Assembly (NCBI RefSeq): GCF_032884065.1
Contig: NC_088881.1
Span: 10,761,147-10,825,146 of the forward strand
From: Artemia franciscana
Taxonomy: Eukaryota > Arthropoda > Branchiopoda > Anostraca > Artemiidae
Length of the DNA: 64,000 bases
Direction: 5' to 3'
In this document: positions 48,711 to 60,615 of the stretch, one piece after another
Numbering within the stretch: the stretch's first letter is position 1
How the letters are laid out: each line of letters begins with the position of its first letter
The notes under the pieces: generated by a model
Databases searched by the model: none
Told to the model about the DNA's origin: nothing
The model's input: only the letters and a program-made list of their open reading frames with translations
Program-made: the position numbers and the translations under genes

Positions 48711-49489
48711 TTCTTGATGTCATGACGTCACCACAGATTTGATAGAGCCACCCTGTGAAAAATACGAATTCTTTCTTAAAGTCCTAAACTATTTAAGCAG
48801 TTTGTGCGGCCAGTCAACGCTGTTCCTTGTTTTCCAACCGTAGATTTCATTGTCTATTTTTATTCATCTTTACATCAGAAAGTTTTTCCATGCCTTTTGC
48901 CTTAGCAGTTTGGATTCATACATCATCTCACTTAATTTCTTAAGGCGTTGTAGATAACAAATAAGTCTTTTCCGGTTTCCGATAAAAGATCACTGTTCAA
49001 AATTTGTTTTCAATTCAATAGGATTGTCACTGTCGTTCGTTCCATGTCTTTTCTTTAACTGCTGCGATTCTCACTTTCACTAGTTTTCTTATCACATTTA
49101 TCTCTGCTTCATTTTCACCTTAAATATTATGACTTTAAATCAGAATTAGCGCCTTTGTAAAATTACGTTTTTTTTTGTTATTGGACCTTTAAATTTGCCT
49201 TGGCATGTCTCTTGTCATTATGAAAAACATAACGCCGAACCTTTGTTGTTTTTGTTTAACAGAGACTGACGCAGTATCAGGTTCTTGGCTAACGTACGAA
49301 TAAACTCTAATGCCGTTATTTAAGTGTCACCGCTTAGAGCTTTTATAAAACGTTGAACGTCGACTTTTGCCCCGGCTTGTCTTTTGTCATTGTGAACTAC
49401 ATATGGTCAAAACTTTTTTTTAACAAAGGCATGATAAGCATTGATTAGGCTACCTTATCCATGTCAGAATCCCAACCCAATTATCATCA

Positions 49490-50030
49490 ATTTTTGCATG
49501 TTTTGACTCCGCTGTAGCTATCTTCAAACCCCATTTCTCTTTCTTGCTAACCCCATTTTGGATTTTCATTACTTCAGACAATTTGCCAATGCCCTTTACT
49601 TGAGTTACCCTTATTGGTCTAGTTTTACATGACGGTCCAGGTTGTAGATTTGTTAAGTGTTCAGGTGCTGGGACGAAAACTTCTTTTTATTCCAACTAAT
49701 TTATCATTTAAAACGCTTGTAAGTTTTAGTTTTTGGTTATTTTCTCGTTTGATAGAACAGGTTGTTGATTTTCAAACGCTGTGAATTTAGTTTGTTTGGG
49801 CCATTCTCTTGGTCTTATAGCGTTTGATAGTTCAGGTGGTTCCAAAGAATCATTATTTTAATTCTCATCACTATCGTTTTCAGTTTTGACACGTTTTGAC
49901 TCTCGCTGTCACTTATCTACTAGCCTCAATTTTCTTCCTTCTTCATTTTGGATTTCCATTACTTTAGACAATTTACAAATGCCCTTTGCTTTAGCTGCCC
50001 TTAATAGTCTACTATTACATGATGGTTTTC
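49490..50030. repeat. Two-copy degenerate repeat, about 385 bp period
   Basis: 'ttttggattttcattacttc' with 'agacaatttgccaatgccct' at about 49555-49600 recurs as 'ttttggatttccattacttt' with 'agacaatttacaaatgccct' at about 49945-49985. Both are followed by 'ttacatga.ggt'. A weaker third copy may lie near 48870. Confidence 0.5.
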
Positions 50031-51404
50031 CGATTACCCAAAAATTTTCTCATTACCCATTTTTTGCTCTTTAGACAATTTAATACAAACTTTTCCATGC
50101 ACGTAAATCTTAGATTTTTTCATAAGAGTCCTTGCCATGCTGTCCTTTCCATTCTGTGTCCATACAATGTCCTTGCCACACTGATGTATATAAAAATGAC
50201 GTCACTCACATAATTTTTTCCAAAAACTAATGATCTTAACGATTTTTTCAAACTTCTGACCTATCTAGATCATTTCCTTTAGGCCAGAATATCCCAGGAT
50301 GCCAATATTTCCGAAAAAATATGTAGCCGTTTTCGAGAAAACAATACGAGTTCTGGTGTCGCTGGTTATTTAGTTTGGAATGGGGGTCAGTGACGTGACT
50401 CTGTGAGCTAAGCCAGAGTCAACCCAGCTCTAAACGGGAACCTTGAGGAATAAGAGGAAGGTAAACAGGAAAAGTGGTTGGAAGTACAGGATGGCTGCCC
50501 CCAGCCACCCCCCATTCTACTTCATGGCTGAAGGGCCAAGAAACGGTGATCGTCACAGCCGATAGGGACTGGGTAGTCTAGCACCGTATTCTTTACCTTT
50601 TACCTCGCCTTTATATTCAATTGACGTGTAAAACGAATGATACCTATACGTTCATGAGCTAATAACGGACTTGAATTTAGAGTTCAAACAAAACTTCATA
50701 TCTCTTTGTTCAAAAGTTCATTTTGTTACTAAGGACCAACTTTCCAAAAACTAAGCTTCCATTTAATTAGAAGCAAAGGAATTTTGAAAGTTTAGCAAGC
50801 ATAAATGATGTGGTTTCTCCTCAGTCTCATCCTAAGCTTGGTGACAGAAAAGTAAACTCAGCAAAATCCTGATTAGGTAAGAAGGAATTTAAAATACACA
50901 TTAAATTTGCAACTAATTAGAATACCTTATGGACATTGTGACGCATAAAAACTTGCAATACAATTTTATTGAGCCTAGTCGACTTACGACTAGGTCGACT
51001 ACGACTCGCTATTACGAAGCAAATCGTAGATTTTTGTATTCATTCTACTATAGAAGGCCAAGAAAAATCAATAAGAAGCTAGATCACTATGTTAGTACAC
51101 CAATTATGAAAAGCATGCAGCTCCTCATCCCTGGAGATTGAGTCCATAAAGCATATCTGAAGCATTTAGTTGAGTTTTTAGCTTCTTTAATCATCCTTTT
51201 TGATCGTTAATTATCCTTTTTAATCGTTAATTATTATTTTTAATGGTTGATTTTGCTAGAGATAATAGTTTATTAGAAATAATAATTATTATTTGAATTA
51301 AAAATTATTTACTAGAGATAATAGCATGTTACCGAACTTAGTTGATACTGTAAGCTATTAAATAAAAAAAACAAGTAAGCTATTATAAAAAAAACATGTA
51401 AGCT

Positions 51405-51632
51405 ATTAAATAAAAAACGAACAGAAATTACTTCGTATATGAAAGGGGCTGTTCCCTCTTCAACGCCCCGCTTTTTACGCTAAAGTTTGACTCTTTTTCT
51501 CAACTCATTTTTTAAAACAGTAAAAAAATTTAGCGTAAAGAGCGAAGCGATGATGAGGGAACAGCCCCTTGTAGTATGGAGCATGGTTGCTCCATACTAC
51601 AGATCGTTACCACGAACTGTTTGATACAAAAG
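51405..51632 (-). mobile_element. Family A deletion derivative
   Basis: Both palindrome arms are present (from AACGAACAGAAATTACTTCG to GGGAACAGCCCC). They are joined by a 30-bp perfect hairpin (51571-51600, arms GTAGTATGGAGCA) directly to the terminal hairpin end, GATCGTTACCACGAACTG then TTTGATAC. The whole body is missing. Confidence 0.8.
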
Positions 51633-52872
51633 TTTTCATAATCATGCTATGGTAGATCAGCTGCACTGATCATTATGGAAGTAGGTCAATGTTAGTACAT
51701 GAACTAGTAGAAGTATATAGCACCTCATCCCTGAAGACTCGAGAATCCCTGAAGCATCCCTCAAGCATCCCTAAGCATTAAGCTGAGTTTTTATCCTTTT
51801 TAATCTTGTACAATTATATAAACTGCTCAAGTACAATCATAAGTTTTATACAAACAAAAACTCACAGAATTTTTATCCTTTTTGATCTTGTACAATCATA
51901 AACTCACTGCAGTCTATGCGAAAATTTGCGTTATTATAATATCAAAATCATTTTGCTCGGTGAAAACTGAAATTGCAATAGTGATTTCTAGATGTCTCCC
52001 CCTTCGTCTGCCTGCTCTCGAGGTAGAAATTTTTAGACAATTTAAAAATGATTCTCCAATGTTTGAATGTCATTTAAATCCATATATTAAATTTTCCATG
52101 AAGAAGACTAAAATGATTTATCGTTTGTCACATAAAATTTTGATTTCAAAATCTTTTTTAATTTTTTTATTTTCATTATTAATTTTTTAAATCTTATCAG
52201 CATGGAGGATTTTATGATACAAACTATGTCAAGAGCACTGCCAGGTCGATTACTACCAAGAGCTTTGTTTTTGTCAGGATTTCTATGGAACTATTTTTTC
52301 TTTTCTGCACATTTTTAAATGTCTTCTTGTTTCAAGTGATGCCTGTCCCCCCTTAGCACCTCTCTAGACGAACCCGTCACCTGCGTGATGCTCTACAACT
52401 TGACAGTATATTATTTTCTCGAATTACCACTTCGAAAGGAATCTACCTAAGTAGCTTAATTTTCTTTATCCCATATTTTATTCATCCCTTTACGTTTCTT
52501 TTACTTCAAGAAAGAGCTTTCTTCAAAGGGGGTATTCATGTTCTAGGAGAAATAAGAGTTGAACTGTGAACTTCTAATCTTTCAATTTAAGATACTAATT
52601 GAAATTCTGAATACAGCGGAGAACAAAGCCTTTGATTTGGATTTAGAGGCAAAAGTTGGAACACATCCTTGATTAATCAACGCCTGTGCTACATTAGCTC
52701 TGCAAAACCTCTTAGACCGTAAAATAGCGTCTGATTAACTACATTACTTACGAAGTTCTTGAACAGCGTTAATTTTTTTACTTCAAAGTTTATGCAAGGA
52801 GCCGAAGAAACGTTAGGAAATAAAAATCATTTACCATGCAACAACCGTAACTGATTCTGAATTACATTTCAG

Positions 52873-52985
52873 ATATATCTAAGTACATCTTCTTAAACCG
52901 CGCATTGCACCCCCGCCCGAAGGCCGTGAGCCAGGAGATTGGTACTGGGGCTGCGCAGACCATTGGTCAGCATGTGAAAAAGTAA
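52873..52985 (+). CDS. Possible terminal exon of an unrecognised + strand gene
   Basis: After a TTACATTTCAG acceptor-like site, a frame of 36 codons ends in TAA. The peptide ISKYIFLNRALHPRPKAVSQ followed by EIGTGAAQTIGQHVKK is well balanced, and the DNA is much richer in G and C than its surroundings. It lies antisense within a GIPC intron. I do not recognise the family and found no upstream exon. A nested gene, a retrotransposed fragment or chance are possible. Confidence 0.35.
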
Positions 52986-53339
52986 AGTTTTTACATATAA
53001 TACACAAATATATGTCATTTTATTATTTATCACAGTTAAATCATTTTCCATGGTGCTTCTTTAACCATTAAGAAATGCGAATGCATCGAAACCCGAGATA
53101 ATTTGGGAGGCTACATATTTTTGGAAAAATAGACTTGTGATTTTGGGGCCAGAAAAGTTCCATTCTTTCAGGACATTAAACAATCATGCATATTTGTATG
53201 TTTGGGGTAAATACTCCTCCTCCCTGATGGACAGCCATCGGTTAGTGTAAGTCGAAGCTTCAGAATAAAAATTTATGCACTTAATATATAAAAATATATA
53301 AAAATTTATGCAACCCAGCTTTATAATTCTTTGAAAGGA

Positions 53340-53790
53340 ATCTTTCAAAATTTTGTTTCTAAAATCTTCTTTTTCTAAAAGTTGAATTTGAAAAATAATT
53401 TCCAGCGAGTACACCTAAATTTATAAGCATATCTTGTTTTAGGGCTTTACAGTGAGTATTCATACCCTAAATTTATAAGCATGTCTTTTTTTAAGGCTTT
53501 CCAGCTTATATTCATAACCTAAATTTATAGGCATATCTTGTAATAAGGCTTTCCAGAGAGTATTTATACCCTAAATTGTTTCTAAAATCTTATTTTTCTA
53601 AAAGCCGAATTTGAAAAATAATTTCCAGTGAGTATACCAAAATTTATAAACATATCTTGTTTTAGGGCTTTACAGTGAGTATTTATACCCTAAATTTATA
53701 AGCATATTTTGTTTTAGGGTTTTCCAGTGAGTATTTATACCCTAAATTTATAAGCATGTCTTGTTTTAAAGCTTTCCAGGAACTTTTCAG
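53340..53790. repeat. Tandem repeat, 52-bp monomer
   Basis: 'aaatttataagcatatcttg' starts at 53417, 53469 and 53521. After an interruption of about 118 bp it starts again at about 53639, 53692 and 53744. The interruption (tttctaaaatctt.tttttc to aataatttccag) is itself a second copy of sequence at 53355-53407. Confidence 0.85.
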
Positions 53791-54300
53791 AAACCAAGAA
53801 TGGAAATTTCATATCATCACAAGGCGCAGATATCAATATAAAATGGCAGATCATAAACTTTAACGATCTAGGCAATATATAGGTGTAGTCTGTAATATAA
53901 ATCTTAATACATATCATGGCCCATCTTGCATACTATCGTATATGCCAAAATTGGATTTCAGATTTCTTTACTTTGAATCACCCCAATATCAATATCAAAA
54001 TCATTTAAAGATTTACCGCATCCTCAAGATTCTTCTCAAAAATCTTGTTCATAATTCTTCGGATTCTGAAAAATGTCTGAATGACTTTAACTGATTTTTG
54101 GGCTCATTCAAAGTAAAGAAATCCAAAATCCAATTTTTGGCATAAACGATAATATGCAAGATGGGTGATGGCATGTAGCCCTTATACCAAGAATATGCCC
54201 ATCATTATCTTATAAACATAGCTTAAGGATTGCCTTCTGTATACTGCCATATAAAATCACTCCTATAAATAAAATTTAACTTGTATAGAAAATGACTTAC

Positions 54301-54439
54301 AAAAGCCAGCTTTAAGTGGTTCAACTAGGCGTATGGTGAATGTTGCACCCTTTGGAATTTCTTTGAGCAATTTAGCGACTTCAAAGTGGCGACATCCCAC
54401 TAGACTCTTGTTATCAATCCTTTCAATATGGTCTCCAAC
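54301..54439 (-). CDS. GIPC: GIPC, exon for the second half of the PDZ domain
   Basis: GIPC proteins are cytoplasmic endocytic adaptors. Their PDZ domain binds C-termini of receptors, and the GH2 domain links cargo to myosin VI. This exon follows acceptor ATTGTTTCAG and begins [20 protein letters not shown], then [20 protein letters not shown] and PLKAGF. It matches V-G-D-x-I-E-x-I-x-x-x-x-L-x-G-C-R-H-Y-E-V-A-x-L-L-K-E-L-P-x-G of the family, with the PDZ alpha-2 helix near residues 18-28. It ends in phase 1 before GTAAGTC and joins to 39985. The four exons give 162 residues, about the C-terminal half of a GIPC of usual length. Confidence 0.94.
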
Positions 54440-54834
54440 CTGAAACAATATGATTTCTTGATAGAAAAAAAAAAATACTAGAAAAACACAAGTATACTTC
54501 TACTACCGTATCAGAGTGAATTAAAAATATTAAGGATAAACAGTGATTCTTTAATTATTTGCTTATAGACCGTATTTGATATTTAGTTGCACTACACGGA
54601 GTTGAAGGATGATGTTTACACAGCCAAATCGTCTGCAGGGACAATTTTCTTTGCAGTAATATGAGATTTGATTTACCATTGCTTCTAATTTTACCACAGG
54701 AAAATAAAGGCTAATTGTGAAAAAATTCGCAGCTCGGGGGTACTCTTGTCCTCGGATGCAACATTTATGGGGGTCCATTTATACTTTCTAAGGGTGTGTG
54801 TGTACCTAAAAAAACTCAGAACTGCCCGACTTAA

Positions 54835-55330
54835 TCAATTTAAGTCAACCTGTTTCAGTACAACACACCGTCAACTCAATTCTGTCCAAATAAATCCTGG
54901 TGCAACCCAACCCCCATTCAGCCCAGTCCAAATGAACTCAATCCTCATGGTACTCAACCGCTATTTAACCCAACCCATTTTAATTCAACCCCTCAAACCT
55001 CATTCAAATCAACCCCATGCAATTCGACCCTCGATTAACTTAACTCTTATTAAAATCTTAGGTTAGGTTGAATCTAATGAGGGTTGGGATGAATGGGGGC
55101 TGAAATAAACGGGGATTGATTTGCATTGGGGTTGAGTTTCATAGGTGTGAATTATATGAAGGTTTTGCACTAGGGTTTGAATTGAATGAGGTTGAGATGA
55201 ATGGTGTTGATCTGAATGGGGTTGAGTTTCAAGAGGGCTGAGTTAAAACGGAGCTGAATTATATAGGTTTTGAGATGCACTAGGGTTGAGTTGAATGGTG
55301 GCTGATTTGAACGGGATTCAGTTGTACGGG
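54835..55330. repeat. Degenerate short repeat that switches strand in the middle
   Basis: From 54835 to about 55050 the + strand repeats CAACCCcattcaa-like words every 20-25 bases. From about 55065 to 55330 it repeats the complement (ttgaatgGGGTTGag). The two halves form a broad imperfect inverted repeat with centre near 55060, where TTAGGTTAGG occurs. Confidence 0.75.
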
Positions 55331-55897
55331 AGCCCTTCATAAGAAACAGGCTCACTAACGTTTTTAACGAAAGGGGAAGGGAGGTAAATTAATATTGCCT
55401 CCAGGCACTGGAAAGCCTGTCTACACCTCTTTCAATCAGGCGGAGTTTGGCATTCGTATCTTTTTCTGACATAAAATTTGAAAAAGGAGGTTTTAAACCC
55501 AATTAGGTTTTAAAAAGCGGGATTATTCGTTAGTCCAGAAACAAGAAATGGCATGATAAACTTACAAAAATATGTTATAGACGTAAATCGATGCAATTAC
55601 ATATACTTTCCACCATGGAATTTTAGGTTAGCAGTCTTTTTGTAAGCAAAGCAAAATTTAAGAGATTAAATTTTTGTTGTGTCTGTAAAATTTTTGTACC
55701 GCTGCGCCAAACAAAAATCCGGAATACAGACTTGACCCCAGGACCTTAATTTGAGCTGCAAATTTATTTTTAGAAACCTCATTCATATAGCTCTAAAACT
55801 GCTTGAACTAGAAAAATACATTAACTCCACTTTTAGTTTATATTTTTTATTTGTCATAAATTATTGACAATTTTGGTTATTTTAACACGATGTATTT

Positions 55898-56150
55898 TTC
55901 TTGAAAATAAACTGACGAGACAAAAACTTGTTCTTGTTTTTCCTTTTCCTTCGTTTAAGGCAGTGAGAAAAAAAAAGAAATAAAAAGCAAATTCCAAAAT
56001 TTTGAAGTCAAGCTTGAAGTAGTTTTTCAACGAAATCTTGAAAGGACGAGGCAAAAACTTTTTCTCTTTTTCATCTCTTGAAACGCTGAGAAAAAGAAAC
56101 AAAATTTGAATATTTTGAAGTCAAGCTCTAAGTTGTTTTTCAAGAAAACT
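55898..56150. repeat. Two-copy tandem duplication, about 126 bp
   Basis: 'gaggcaaaaactttttctct'-like, 'ttttgaagtcaagct' and 'agt.gtttttcaa.gaaa' blocks occur in both halves. Confidence 0.65.
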
Positions 56151-56814
56151 TGGAAACAAAAAACAGGTTTAAAAAGTAGAAAACTACCTTTTTGAAAGAT
56201 GAAAATACAACTAACCCTCACATGTAAACAAACAACCCAAGAAAACTGCCGCAAAACCAAAATTAGGTTTATATACCACCCATCTGACACAAGTCACCTC
56301 TGAGCGTAAAATTTTGGTCTTTCTGTTCTTATTTGTCCATGCGATTATGTCTATTTGCTTGTGTGGTTGTGCATTTGGATGCAGAGAGCGTCTACCTAGA
56401 CTTAGTTTTCACATGATAAGGTTGAAAGCACCGAAGAACAGTTTTTTCATCATTACTTACCATCGAATACAAACGAACCATAGTATCAAAATATATTGTT
56501 TCTGATGCATCTTTCAAAACTTCGGTTTGACGCACGAGGATGGTCATTTCGACCTGCTTTATCGATTAGTAGTTGCTGAGAATAAGGAACGTCATCATGG
56601 GGAGGGGGTTCAGTTCATGGCCACCTGAAATCTCAAGATTTTCATTTGATTCTCTCTTCCTTCACGGTTAACTAATTACTTCAGTCTTTCATCCCTCCCC
56701 ATAAGAATATCCTGCGTATTCAACTATTGAGAAGCAGCACTCATTCCCTTTTTTTTTATCCAAATTCAAAAACTTGTTTTTCTCCTTAGTATGTTTTGAT
56801 TTTGCGTGACATAT

Positions 56815-57000
56815 CCAGATCTTAGATCCTCTAGTACCAACAGAGGCACCCAGGGCAGCCACAAAGATCCGCCAATCGTCCCGCATGCGCGCCGCTGCCA
56901 AAATATCTTCCCATTAGGGTTGTGTTGTCGTTTGAATGTTGGACAGGTCCTGCCCGTTGTTAGATACATAGATAATTCAAAATAATGAAATTTTGATATA
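56815..57000 (-). mobile_element. LINE ORF2 C-terminal relic
   Basis: Read on the - strand, one frame gives AAARMRDDWRIFVAALGASV, preceded in another frame by GRTCPTFKRQHNPNGKI. The W-R-x-F-V-x-A-L pattern with an upstream R-x-R/D-D is common at the very end of LINE ORF2 proteins. The frameshift shows it is dead. Confidence 0.4.
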
Positions 57001-57865
57001 TCTCGCATAAGAAGAAGAAGAAGATCCCGCGGATAGTGACAATTTGTATTGCCACTCAACGCTGCAGCGCACTTATTGGCAAATAAAAGGTAGTGCCGAC
57101 ATCCAACTTACAAAAAAGAAAAAAGAAACAGGAGTCGCATAATAACAATTAAATGTCAGAAATTCAATTAAAATCGTTAAAATTCGCAGATAAAACTGAG
57201 ATTGGAAGTACGCAAGAGTACACACATATAAGATGTAAAAATATGAAATAAGATATGGGATGTTTCACTACTTGTAGCTCAAAGCTAGTGAAGCTGAGGT
57301 AACTAGAAATTTAAGATTTTTAGAAAAGGGAGGGAGAATTGAGCTGGCCCGGGTTTCTTCAAATGTATTCTCTTCAAGTTATTCACCAGAGCAATGGGAC
57401 GGCAATTTTTACTCCCAATATATTCTTGATGCCCTTTTTGCTGAGCAGGTATTTCTTCCACTTTAGATCACTGGGAATGGATATAACCAGAAGTTTGATA
57501 TTTACAACAGCTTGGGTAAGAGAAGCGAAGGCTTCTCAGATATCTCTACACCAGCATAAACTTGTATTACTCAACTCTTCAATATTGTTTAACTAGGTGA
57601 AGTTTTGAATTATTCTTAAATTCACAGATATACCTGGAAATATGACAGAGGAGGAGGAGATGATCAAGATTCAATATTATGTTCCACTGTTTTTCATTAC
57701 TTTTGCGCATTTTTCACTAATTTTAAGCGAATTCATCTAGTAAAACAGAAGAAAAAAGTAAATTGGAAATTTCAAACTTATTTTCCAAATCAAACTAGAG
57801 TATTACGATTATCAAAATATGAAGCTGCTCTCCTGAGCTAGTAATGTTCTTAACATGCATTAAAT

Positions 57866-59396
57866 GAAAAAAACAAGTTTTTTAACTGAAAGTAAGGACT
57901 TAACGCTAAAGTTTGACTCTTTTTCTCAACTTTACTTTTTAAAACAGTAGAAAACTTTAGCGTATAGAGCGGGGCGTTGAGGAGATAAAAGCCCCTTTAA
58001 TATACGGAGTAATTTCTGTTCGTTTCAAGTTTTAGTGTCGCTCCTTACTTTCAGGTAAAAAACTCGTTTTTTTCAGTTAGTTTCTGAACGTTTTTGAATT
58101 AATACATGTTTTGATTTTGGCTGTCCGCAGATGAATAATTAAAACAAAATTTGCATTTTTTTTTTACTAAATGACTTTATCTTAGTTTTGATCGGAAGAT
58201 TTTGAGGAAAAAGGGGCGAGGGAGGAGGCTTTGTTGCCCTCCAATCTTTCGGTTACTTAAAAAGGCAATTAGAACTTTTCATTTTATACGAATGTTTTTA
58301 TTAGTGGAAAATACACGTAACTTACGAGTAAACTTACGTAACGAACTTCTATATTCGTATATTTTTATTACGGATATGAAGGGGTTTGCCCCCACATAAA
58401 TACCTCGCTCTTTACACTAAAGTCTTAATTTTTTCCCAATTCTTTAAGAATGACCTCTGAATCCCAAACGCCGTAGAATAAATAGTTGAAATTACTAAAA
58501 ATAGTTTAGCGTAAAGAGCAAGGCATTTCGATGGAGATGAACCCCACATATGCGTAATAATTTTTGTTTGTTTTAAGTTTTAATGCTACTTCTTACTTTC
58601 AGTTGAAAAAACTTTTCCATATCTATTTTTCAGTTGTTTTGTTTTTGTTTTAAATAGTGCTAGAATATCCTGCGCCCCCTTCATGGAAATTATCTTCTCC
58701 CATATCAAATTCCTCCGTGGGAAGATCCTCCCACATAACCCCCTCCTCTCAACCCCCCTTCCAACCACAAAATCCCCCTGAAAACGTCTGTAGACTTCCT
58801 AATAACCGTTACTATACCTAGTTTTGTAACCTGCAACCCCTCCCACTTAGGCTGTGAGGGGGTAACTCGTCTCCAAGGACATTGTTATTAGGTTTCTTGA
58901 CTATTTTGAATAAATGGCTATCTCAAAATTTCGATCTATTGACTTTGGGAAAAATGAGCGTAGGAGGGGGCCTATATGCCCTTCAATTTTTTGGTCACTT
59001 AAAAAGGGCACTCGATACGATCACCCCTGGGAAAAAAAAGAAAACAAATAAACACGCACCCGTGATCGGTATTCTGGCAAAAAATACAAAATTCCACATT
59101 TTTGTAGATAGGAGCTTGGAACTCCTACAGTAAGGTTCTCCAATGAGTAGATTGCGACAATGTGATTTTCACTATGACTTTAGGGGGGTATTTCCCCCTT
59201 TTTCCAAAATAAGGATTTTCTCAGGCTCGTAACTTGTGATTGGTAAGACTAAATTTGATTAAACTTATATATTTAAAATTGTCATAAAAAAGATTCTTTT
59301 GATGTATCTATTAGTATAAAAATTCCATTTTTTAGAGTTTCGTTTACTATTGAGCCGAGTCCTCCTTACGACAGTTTGTTACCACGAACTGTTTGA
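57866..59396 (-). mobile_element. Family A element, full length, reverse orientation
   Basis: The palindromic module is at 57880-58071 (one arm shortened). Both body segments follow in reverse order, with a second palindromic portion near 58385-58620. The hairpin end (CAGTTTGTTACCACGAACTG, then TTTGAT) is at about 59370-59395. Confidence 0.82.
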
Positions 59397-59667
59397 TTAA
59401 CTGTTAACTAATGTCTATCTATCTTGTGTATCTATCTTATAATTTGTTGTTCCGTCTAGCCGTCAAAATTCTAAGTATTGTTAATTTTTTTTTGATTTCG
59501 TAATTTGATATATCTTTCTACTGTCGGTGCAAGGTGTTCACTTTTCGGAAAAACAATTTCGTAAATAAGAAATTACTCTCGGAGAATATGTCTAGAAAGC
59601 ACAAGCACTTGCTTTCAAGGAAATTAAAATCGAGACAGATAGCAGAAGAAAATGTTATGAATAAGCA

Positions 59668-60360
59668 AAATTAAATTCATCCAAGAAACTCACTTCAAAA
59701 TTGAGTTACTTGATACATTTTCTCTGGTATTATTATTTAGTGGATTTCCAATTCAGAGGTTTACTTTCTAGATTTCCAAGAACAAAATTGAAGAATAGTG
59801 TACCTGCTAAAAACAAAGAAATACCGTTTGAATTGAATTTGAATGGAATTTATTGAAAAAAGACAAAACAAGAAATATATCACTGAATACCAAGATCAAC
59901 GGTAAATTACACACAAAAAATAACAAATAATTCAACATAGTATCCCTCTATGGCCAGGAAAAAACGGAGGAGAACAAAATCAAGACAAATTTAGACAAAT
60001 ACATTCATCTAATCGAAAATTAAATTAATCCAAGAAACTCACTTCAAAATTGAGTTACTTGATACATTTTCTCAGGTATTATTATTTAGAGGATTTCCAA
60101 TTCAGAGGTTTACTTTCTAGATTTCCAAGAACAAAATTGAAAAAAAGTACCTGCTAAAAAGAAAGAAATAACGTTTGAATAGAACTTGAATGGAATTTAT
60201 TGAAAAAAGACAAAACAAGAAATATATCACTAATTACCAAGACCAACGGTAAATTACACACAAAAATAACAGATACTTCAACGTAGTATCCCTCTATGGC
60301 CAGGAAAAAACAGAGGAGAACAAAATCATGACAAATTTAGACAAATACATTAATCAAAAA
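59668..60360. repeat. Two-copy tandem duplication, 349 bp
   Basis: 'ccaagaaactcacttcaaaa' occurs at 59681 and 60030. The copies stay about 95% alike by eye through 'tgatacattttctc', 'ttattgaaaaaagacaaaac' and 'tatccctctatggccaggaa'. Confidence 0.92.
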
Positions 60361-60400
60361 TTTTCCGATTAATAAACTCACATCACCAAACCAAACAATA

Positions 60401-60422
60401 CCCCCCCCCCCCAAAAAAAAAA
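60401..60422. repeat. C12 run followed by an A run
   Basis: Twelve C are followed by ten A. Such runs are often mis-sized in assemblies. Confidence 0.7.
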
Positions 60423-60454
60423 GTCCAAGATAGGCAAGGGAGTAATGCATGCAA

Positions 60455-60615
60455 GTTGTTTATTGTTTTATAAAGTAGAGTTGTGAGAAAGAGTCAAACT
60501 TTAGCGTAAAGCACGGGGCGTTGAGGAGGGGACAACCCCTTTCATATACGGAATAATTCCTGTTCGTTTTAAGATTTAATGTCACTCCTTTTTTGCAGTT
60601 AAGAAAATTGTTTTT
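60455..60615 (+). mobile_element. Family A palindromic module, right arm only
   Basis: GTCAAACTTTAGCGTAAAGC, CGTTGAGGAGGGGACAACCC and TTTCATATACGGAATAATTC are the right-arm landmarks. The copy ends GCAGTTAAGAAAATTG. Confidence 0.7.

Larger units (their letters stand above)
39986..54300 (-). other. GIPC intron, about 14.3 kb
   Basis: The intron is bounded by donor GTAAGTC and acceptor TGTTGCAG on the - strand. It contains family A copies, a LINE RT relic, an inverted-repeat element and local repeats. The stretches 41500-42550, 46000-48030, 48710-49480, 50040-51400 and 51640-52870 show no supported gene. A GC-richer patch at 50390-50600 may be an old repeat. Confidence 0.7.

Noticed and set aside
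55058..55068. TTAGGTTAGG, the arthropod telomere unit twice
   Set aside because: Two units by chance are expected in such a G/T-rich degenerate repeat, and there is no longer telomere-like run.
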